NCBI RefSeq assembly: GCF_963082655.1
Contig: NC_081555.1
Location: 26,594,776-26,658,775 of the forward strand
Reading direction: 5' to 3'
From: Stomoxys calcitrans
Lineage: Eukaryota > Arthropoda > Insecta > Diptera > Muscidae
Length of the DNA stretch: 64,000 bases
The position numbers were made by a program, and so were the translations under genes. The notes beneath the pieces are model-generated. The model worked only from the letters and a program-made list of their open reading frames with translations. It was not told the DNA's origin and ran no database searches. This document shows, piece by piece, positions 57,222 to 64,000 of the stretch (the stretch's first letter is position 1; each line of letters starts with the position of its first letter).

Positions 57222-59556
57222 ATTTGTAATTGATTTCGATAGCATCATTACTGTGTACGCTTCCAGTTTAGAAATCACTCACCCCAAAACTGCCAAAAAA
57301 CATCAACTCAGAGGAGTTCGCAGATTGTTAGCAAAACAACATATTAAATATCTGCGGCCAACAAACTGGCGAGACAAATTACTCATAAAGCAATCAAAGC
57401 ATTTAAAGGCACTAGGGAATGACCAAGGAGTCGTATCGAAAGATGCAGCTAGAAGAATAAAATTTGAGCAAGTGCGGTCAATTGATAGAGATGCTGACAG
57501 CCACATCGATATTTGCAAAATGTATTTAGACAAAAATTGGCGTACATATATACAAAAAGTAGCGCTCCCACAAGAAATTTATTTAATTTCCAAACGGCCA
57601 ATAGAAATTCTCCAAGCCAAAAATTTTGCTTTACTGAAACTTAGCCACAACACTTTATTTTTTGATGCCACTGGGAGCATTATGAGAAAGTATGAGCCCG
57701 AGTCAAAAAGAGTATTTTTGTATTCTCTCGTGGCTCACCTCGATGCTGGTCCGAAAAAGAGAGGTACGTTGCTTCCAGTGGCCGAAGGATTTTTATGCAG
57801 CCACTATGCAAACTGTGTCGCGCGTTTTCTAATGTCTTTAGAGACTTTTTGTGCTGCAAATAAGCTTAAATGGCCAATATGCAAACGTGTTTGCACAGAT
57901 TGGAGCACTGTTCTAATTAATGCAATATTGAAGGCATGGAACTGTGTAACCCTTGAAGGTTATATAGATCAATGCTTTTATTTATGCAAGAAAAATGAAT
58001 ATCCAAAGTTTATCGTTATACAACTATGTTGCGCCCATTTTATTAGGATTGTGGAAAAAGACATAAAAGCTTTTCAAAAAGACAAAGAAATTGCAAGTTT
58101 CTATAAACTGCAGGTGTGGAAGGCCATTAATATTTCAAAAATTGATGACTTTTTCATTTGGCTAAGGTGCTTTTTGGTTGTACTTTTGAGTCCAACCGAA
58201 ACAGACGATGTGATATACTCTATAGATAACCTTAAAAATTTTGTAGATGATGAACCGTATGACAATTGGGAAGAAGAACACATGTCCGTTGCCACGTCTG
58301 TTTTTACCTCGACCTACAAGAATAGTCCGTTTTTCCATGAGGGTTCAAAATTATTTCAAAAAGTTCAGTCCGAAGTAAAAAGCGCCACCAATACAAACAG
58401 TTTTTATTCCGAAGAATTTGCAAACGTTATCCTAAAAAAATATGTTCCATATACTCCATTGTGGACAAACATTGTCGGCGTATTTGTAGATAATATAAAC
58501 ACAAGAATTTCCAATAGTCCGGTCGAGGGTTACTTCAATATTAAAAAAAACATCACATTGGATGGAAGGCGCAACATAAAACCTGCCGACTATGTAAGGT
58601 TGTCTATAAATTATATGCAAGCTCGTCTAGTTGAAGCTGAAGATGCTCTTTCAACACTAATTAGTGACACTTCAGAACCAGTTGCTTGCAACCTAAAAAT
58701 GGAGGAAGAAACTTGGAAGAGGACTCCGAAAAAAGTACAGTCACAAATCACCAGCCAAATGAAATTGGAAAAAATCTTGTCAACTTTTAAGAATTTACCA
58801 CGCAAATTTGACAAACGCTATATAGCCCTTAAATTTCAAAATGTTCATTCGAGCGTGCAATCGGAATTAATAGACGCGCCAACTATAGATTTCATAGAAT
58901 TAGAATCTTTAAATAAAAAAAAGGAGTTATATAGCAACTTAATTGATATATATATAGAAATATTAATAAAAAATTCAGCGAAAAAAGCCTTTTCCACTTG
59001 CTGTGAAATAGGCAGAGATATTTTTATTGCACAGAATTCAAATATACAGATACCTCTGCAAAACTTCGACATTTTGTTAATTCCCGTATTTGAACCAGGC
59101 CATTTTACTCTTGTATATGTCGACACAGTTGATAAGACATTCTCCTACTTAAACCCCCTAGGGGAAGATTTTTCTGATGTTGAAAAATTTTTAAAGACTT
59201 TCAAAAAACACACAAACGCTTTAGAATATAAGCCAAAGCAAATAAAACATGGTCGTCAAAAAGACAATTTTAATTGCGGAATTTATGTGTGCCAGTTTGC
59301 CGAAGCAATTTTAAACAAAAAAAACCTAGAAGACATAGAAGACCCAAATATTTACAGAGGCCTAATAAAAAAAGTACTGCTAGAGAGTGCAGATGACATG
59401 ACAAAAGTATGTCTTCATTGCGGGTCCTATTGTGATGAAAATCTCTGCAAATCATGCGATCGTCCGATCTGCGGCGGTTGCTTTCGTTTTTATTATAAAA
59501 ATGAAGACAACTTTGAGACATGTCAATTCTGTTCCGCTGCAACATCGAAATATTAG
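57190..59556 (+). CDS. MULE-type transposase with C48-like protease domain (ORF-B)
   Basis: This 788-residue frame (open from 57,136) has three parts. First, a Mutator-like DDE core: FFDATGS (Asp159), VCTDWS (Asp237), a CCAHF motif (Cys280/Cys281...His283) as in the MULE C-x2-H, and NSPVEGYFN (Glu446, the position of the third acid). Second, residues about 610-730 look like an Ulp1/SENP-type C48 protease: PGHFTLVYVD (His638), SYLNPLG (Asn655 where Asp is usual) and QKDNFNCGIYVC (Gln690 and Cys696, spaced Q-x5-C as in the family). Third, the cysteine-rich end CLHCGSYCDENLCKSCDRPI and CGGCFR...CQFC resembles a RING- or treble-clef-like zinc site. It would cut and join the element ends; the protease role is unknown. 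It resembles in plan the NOF protein of Drosophila FB elements, but I could not align them. Long intact coding argues for recent activity. Confidence 0.85.
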   Translation: MYYLSGCGAYKFVIDFDSIITVYASSLEITHPKTAKKHQLRGVRRLLAKQHIKYLRPTNWRDKLLIKQSKHLKALGNDQGVVSKDAARRIKFEQVRSIDRDADSHIDICKMYLDKNWRTYIQKVALPQEIYLISKRPIEILQAKNFALLKLSHNTLFFDATGSIMRKYEPESKRVFLYSLVAHLDAGPKKRGTLLPVAEGFLCSHYANCVARFLMSLETFCAANKLKWPICKRVCTDWSTVLINAILKAWNCVTLEGYIDQCFYLCKKNEYPKFIVIQLCCAHFIRIVEKDIKAFQKDKEIASFYKLQVWKAINISKIDDFFIWLRCFLVVLLSPTETDDVIYSIDNLKNFVDDEPYDNWEEEHMSVATSVFTSTYKNSPFFHEGSKLFQKVQSEVKSATNTNSFYSEEFANVILKKYVPYTPLWTNIVGVFVDNINTRISNSPVEGYFNIKKNITLDGRRNIKPADYVRLSINYMQARLVEAEDALSTLISDTSEPVACNLKMEEETWKRTPKKVQSQITSQMKLEKILSTFKNLPRKFDKRYIALKFQNVHSSVQSELIDAPTIDFIELESLNKKKELYSNLIDIYIEILIKNSAKKAFSTCCEIGRDIFIAQNSNIQIPLQNFDILLIPVFEPGHFTLVYVDTVDKTFSYLNPLGEDFSDVEKFLKTFKKHTNALEYKPKQIKHGRQKDNFNCGIYVCQFAEAILNKKNLEDIEDPNIYRGLIKKVLLESADDMTKVCLHCGSYCDENLCKSCDRPICGGCFRFYYKNEDNFETCQFCSAATSKY

Positions 59557-59603
59557 GCACTATAAGTATTTGAATATAATCAAACTTTTTTATGTATATC
59601 TTG

Positions 59604-60540
59604 AGATGGGTTTCTACCAGGTGAATACCCAACGCTTGGGTATTTATTGGGAAAATACCAATTTTTTGGAAATTTATAATTTTGCAGATATCTTGGGCAT
59701 AACAACAGTTCCAAACAATTTTTGATGATTTTGTATGTTAATAAACCCGACCTTCTGATCCCATAAAATCGGATTTTAGCTATATATAGCCGCTCTATAG
59801 ACCGATCTCCAGATTTAAAGTCTTGAGGCAATAAATTGGTAATTTTTTTTATCCGATTGCTATGAAATTTGACACAGTGAGTTCTTGTAGACCCCTACCC
59901 ATTTCTGTGAAGTGTGGTTCAGAATGGACTGTATTTGGATATAGCTGCCCTATAGACTGATCGCCCGATATCCCGATATAAGGTATTGCAGCCATAAAAG
60001 GTATTGCAGCAATACCATAAGGTATTGCAGCCATACAGTTATTATACGTATTCGATGAAATTTGGTGCAATGTTTTCTGGTAAACCCCTACAAATTTCAT
60101 CGAATTCGCGTAATAACTGTATCTTTTATGGCTGCAATACCCTATATCGGGATATCGGGCGATCATTCTATAGGGCAGCTATATCCAAATATAGTCCATT
60201 CTGAACCACACTTCACAGAAATGGGTAGGGGTCTACAAGAACTCACTGTGTCAAATTTCATCGCAATCGGATAAAAAATTACCAATTTATTGGCTCAAAA
60301 CTTTAAGTTTGGAGATCGGTCTATATAGCGGCTATATATAACTAAAATCCGATTTTGTGGGATTAGAAGGTCGGGTGTATAAACAAAGAATACAAAATTG
60401 TTTGGAAAATTTTGTTATACCCAAGATATCTGCAAAATTATAAATACCCAGATTTTGGGTATAAATGGGTAAATACCCGGGTATTTATCCAATTTACCGG
60501 GTAAATTCCTTTTGGGTTTTTACCTATCGCCCATTTCTAT
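59604..60540. repeat. Nested ~0.93-kb palindromic foldback repeat
   Basis: Arms at about 59,620-60,063 and 60,092-60,535 are inverted copies around a centre near 60,078. Matching pieces include CACTTCACAGAAATGGGTAG with its complement, ATAAATTGGTAATTTTTT with its complement, and CGATATCCCGATATA with its complement. The tips are GGGTATTTATTGGG-like. It is related to the right half of the repeat at 3.4-5.3 kb. The 105- and 70-codon ORFs on opposite strands encode the same peptide because of the palindrome and are not genes. Confidence 0.85.
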
Positions 60541-61829
60541 GTATGTAGAATCGAATATTTGACAACAATGCCGAATATTCCACTTTATATCATTCCGGTA
60601 TTATTTAAAATAATCACCCCGATTTTGAACATAATGCTGAAAAATATGGACATACACTTCGCTCAGTCGTACACGAAAATTGAGTACGACATATATATTA
60701 AGGGTGAATTGCCGCTATTTCGTTCAATTTAAGTCCAAAGCTTCTGTGTGTTTTTTTTTACGTACTAACAATTTAATCAATTTAAACATTTAATCATTTT
60801 TCTAGGAGTTTTTCATGCTGAAATGCGCGCAACATTTTAAAACTTTGGGTTTTCACGATACTTTTCACCTCTACTGTGCTAAAGGGTATTATGACCTTGT
60901 GTATATATTACATCAGGTCATGTCAGTCCGATTGTACGTTTATTAGTCCGTCCTTTTGACCGTCTGTTTGTCCATCCGTCTGCCATTTTTTGTTTGTCTG
61001 TCTGTCAATGTGTTTTTGTTATTAAAGTACGTGTCGCATTTTTTATCAGATTGTCACCAAATTTTGCACATGTTACTTATTGGCTCACATAACTCCCATT
61101 GGCACGAGCGCTATTTATCTTGGAAAATCGGTTCTAGTGTATATAAAGCTCCCAAACATGTTTTTCTTCCGATATGGTTGTATTTGGCAAGCTTTAAGCC
61201 TAATCTTTAACACATTTAACATGCATCGATTCATTTAATATATGTTTTATTTGATATGCTTAGTTTTGACTCTTAAACAATTGACACATAAAACTGAATT
61301 TGCAGCTGTTATTTAGAGGCTTTTAAATACTTTGGTTCCATTTTTCTTTAATTCGTTTTTTTTTTTTTGGATAATTTTATGGCTACTTAATATATACTTG
61401 AGCTTCTTTATTAAATTGAACTACTTAATTTTTGAAACACTAATATTTTATTATAAAATATATGCAAATATTAATTTTTTGGAATTCAAATGCACATTAA
61501 TAAGAAACATGCTCTCAAACTATCACAAAAATTATTCCCTACGTAAATTCATTAACAGAAATAATTATAAAATCTTCAGTAATTATTATGACAACTATGA
61601 ATTCCATTTTTTTAAACAACTTATAAACAAATTTAATTTTAACAACCAAATTCTGAAATTTACCCTTTCTTGATAGTTACATGAATTTTCGCCCATAATG
61701 TGCTCTTCTATATACGAGTATGTACATACAAATAGGTACGCACGAGTGCTTACACACCCTTGTGAAATTTGTGTTTAACGCAAAAAATGGTTGTTGCATT
61801 TTTTATGAAAAACTCCAACACCAAAAGTT
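60541..61829. other. Interior of transposon, no gene seen
   Basis: A degraded foldback-like patch (GTCCGTCCTTTTGACCG, TTGTCTGTCTGTC) occurs at about 60,900-61,200. A 113-codon ORF at 61,332-61,673 is very Phe/Asn/Ile/Lys-rich from AT-rich DNA and is probably chance. Confidence 0.45.
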
Positions 61830-62310
61830 AGAAATCTACTACTTATCAAGTTTTAACCATGAAAGACTGAACTTTTATAAAAAAATTATATTTTAAGTTT
61901 AAACCATGAAAGACGGAAATCTTATAAAATAAACCAAAGCAAACCAAAATTGGAACATAACAATATGCTTTAATTTTTTTGTGAAAAACCAAAATCTATA
62001 AATCTACTATTAATTAAGTTTTAAACATGAAAGACTGAACTTTTATAAAAAATTGGTTTGCATAGTAAACCAAAAAAACCTGTTTTGCAAAGCATACCAA
62101 AATAAACACACATACATTTTTAATTTTTTCTTTCTTTAATTTCCGAATATAAATTATATATTTTTTTGTTTTGAATGAGAAAGTCTTTTAAAGCTTAAAA
62201 CTATGTACTTTCATAACAATTTGTTTTACATATTTTGTAAGAGACCAACATTTAAAAATCTACTATTCATTAAGTTTTAAACATGAAAGACTGAGCTTTT
62301 ATAAAAACTT
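61830..62310. repeat. Diverged spaced repeats with CATGAAAGACTGA
   Basis: Four related blocks start near 61,833, 61,889, 62,002 and 62,258, with AAATCTACTATTAATTAAG, TTTTAAACATGAAAGACTG and ACTTTTATAAAAA. Spacing is irregular (56-256 bp). They lie just inside the right arm and have no match near the left arm. Confidence 0.6.
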
Positions 62311-62414
62311 TTAATAAAAAAATTTTTGTTAAGTTTAAAAGGTTTACATTCTAGAGCATTTTATCAAACAATAAAAAAATATAAGATACAACTTTGTTAT
62401 TAATTCTACATTTT

Positions 62415-64000
62415 AGATAAAGTAATATATAGACACCTCACACTATGTTCAAAAAAGCTTGGAACAGAAGTGGAAAAAGTAAACAGCGCAGACGCTATAT
62501 GCGAGTACGCTAATAACACAAGCGACCTCTATGGGAAAACTTATAAATTATTTTATAGAGTTGAAAAGTATACATTCCCATGTATATGATTATATGTAAT
62601 TAACATTTTTACAGAAAGCTCTAACATTCAATGTTTGTAACTGAAAAGAGCGACATAGAGTACACAACAGAACGGCTAGACAACCACATTCTCTCTCAAA
62701 CAAATTTTTTTTCGATACATTTTCAAAAAGGGCAGGAATTTGAAAAAACCAACTGTTCGATTTTCGAATGGAGACATGTTTTGGAAAGCACACATCGTCA
62801 CCTTTCCAACGATGTATGGTAGTACCTTGTAGAATTCTTAGATGTCCTCCAGGAGCGTTGGCCATAATCCTTTCAAGAATTTTTTTGAGAATTTTTTTAA
62901 AAAAGACAGGAATTTGAAAAAACCAACTGCTCGATTTTCGAATAAAGACATGTTTTGGAAAGCACACATCGTCACCTTTCCAACGATGTATGGTAGTACC
63001 TTGTAGAATTCTTAGATGTCCTCCAGGAGCATTGGCCATTATCCTGTCCAGATTTTTTTTGAGAATTTTTTTAAAAAAGACAGGAATTTGAAAAAACCAA
63101 CTGCTCGATTTTCGAATAAAGACATGTTTTGGAAAGCACACATCGTCACCTTTCCAACGATGTATGGTAGTACCTTGTAGAATTCTTAGATGTCCTCCAG
63201 GAGCATTGGCCATTATCCTGTCCAGATTTTTTTTTGAGAATTTTTTTAAAAAAGACAGGATTTTGAAAAAACCAACTGCTCGATTTTCGAATAAAGACAT
63301 GTTTTGGAAAGCACACATCGTCACCTTTCCAACGATGTATGGTAGTACCTTGTAGAATTCTTAGATGTCCTCCAGGAGCATTGGACATTATCCTGTCCCG
63401 ATTTTTTTCCAGAATTTTTTTAAAAAAGACAGGAATTTGAAAAAACCAACTGCTCGATTTTCGAATAAAGACATGTTTTGAAAAGCACACATCGTCACCT
63501 TTCCAACGATGTATGGTAGTACCTTGTAGAATTCTTAGATGTCCTCCAGGAGCGTTGGCCATAATCCTTTCCAGAATTTTTTTTGAAAATTTTTTTAAAA
63601 AAGACAGGAATTTGAAAAAACCAACTGCTCGATTTTCGAATAAAGACATGTTTTGGAAAGCACACATCGTCACCTTTCCAACGATGTATGGTAGTACCTT
63701 GTAGAATTCTTAGATGTCCTCCAGGAGCATTGGCCATTATCCTTTCAAGAATTTTTTTGAGAATTTTTTTAAAAAAGACAGGAATTTGAAAAAACCAACT
63801 GCTCGATTTTTGAATAAGGGCATGTTTTGAAAAGCACACATCGTCACCTTTCCAACGATGTATGGTAGTACCTTGTAGAATTCTTAGATATCCTCCAGGA
63901 GCATTGGCCATTATCCTGTCCAGATTTTTTTTTGAGAATTTTTTTAAAAAAGACAGGAATTTGAAAAAACCAACTGCTCGATTTTCGAATAAGGGCATGT
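62415..64000 (-). repeat. Right inverted arm, cut by the window
   Basis: This is the complement of the left arm: unique inner segment 62,415-62,700, then at least seven 174-bp units (the complement of ACATCGTTGGAAAGGTGACG appears about every 174 bp from about 62,797 onward). Unit types alternate as in the left arm, with variants such as ACATGTCTTTATTCG. The ORFs on the minus strand (for example 62,590-63,324) are repeat products. The arm is incomplete here. Confidence 0.92.

Larger units (their letters stand above)
46170..64000. mobile_element. Giant foldback (FB/NOF-like) DNA transposon, right end cut
   Basis: Long inverted arms bracket a coding interior. The left arm (about 46,170-51,431) and right arm (62,415-64,000, incomplete) are inverted copies: the sequence inside the arrays (51,146-51,431) matches the complement of 62,415-62,700 almost base for base. 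The arms are mainly tandem 174/175-bp units. The ~11-kb interior encodes a MULE-type transposase. Drosophila FB elements also have long inverted arms of tandem repeats, and some carry the NOF ORF of the Mutator-like superfamily (established knowledge), so I call this FB/NOF-like. The outer left terminus is uncertain; a cluster of TAACAGA motifs near 46,178-46,265 may mark it. Target duplication cannot be checked because the right terminus is outside the window. Confidence 0.82.

Noticed and set aside
59849..60274. Overlapping ORFs encoding the same peptide on both strands
   Set aside because: They are a consequence of the palindrome, not convergent genes.
61332..61673. 113-codon ORF as a gene
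   Set aside because: Composition is dominated by Phe, Asn, Ile and Lys from very AT-rich DNA; no motif is visible.

Overview
The window looks like intronic or intergenic DNA of a calyptrate (muscid-type) fly. It is AT-rich, has no intact host protein gene, and is packed with interspersed repeats. The most telling are dispersed foldback repeats whose tips carry a palindrome around TTCGGCCGGGCCGAA and which contain fragments such as TATAGCTGCCATATA. These are abundant in Musca- and Stomoxys-like genomes from general knowledge; species cannot be fixed from sequence alone.

Layout. Positions 1-46 kb are a nested mosaic. They hold two tRNA-derived SINE families (two copies of one have perfect 14-bp target duplications), at least seven fragments of one non-LTR retrotransposon with reverse transcriptase and RNase H (called LINE-A here), two fragments of a second LINE (LINE-2) and a scrap of a third. 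They also hold a 234-bp mariner MITE with perfect 32-bp inverted ends, a MITE rich in TACC motifs, ~118-bp and ~120-bp satellites, and minisatellites. Two plus-strand polypyrimidine-CAG|GTAA sites (7.7 and 28.9 kb) look like recursive splice sites, and an A-rich stretch ending ATGAT|GTAAGA (12.69 kb) could be a 5' exon. I therefore suggest, as inference, that the window lies in a long host gene on the plus strand.

From about 46.2 kb to beyond the right edge lies the main discovery: a giant foldback DNA transposon. Its left arm (to 51,431) contains about 27 tandem copies of a 174/175-bp unit, arranged partly as 697-bp four-unit higher-order repeats. The same arm reappears inverted at 62,415-64,000, where the window cuts it after about seven units. 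The ~11-kb interior encodes a transposase that combines a Mutator-like (MULE) DDE core, a C-terminal Ulp1/C48-type cysteine-protease domain and a terminal cysteine-rich knuckle. The gene is split between two overlapping frames at an A11 run and has a likely 5' intron. This resembles in plan the Drosophila FB-NOF elements (arms of tandem repeats, central large ORF). The interior also holds a 1,338-bp tandem duplication carrying two identical 106-codon ORFs of unknown function, a nested 0.93-kb palindrome and a LINE-A tail. If the right arm is as long as the left, the whole element would be roughly 21 kb.

Working together (inference): the transposase would bind the repeat-rich arms, and the protease and cysteine-rich tail may process or regulate the protein. 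Everything to the left is retroposed or transposed debris, mostly dead.
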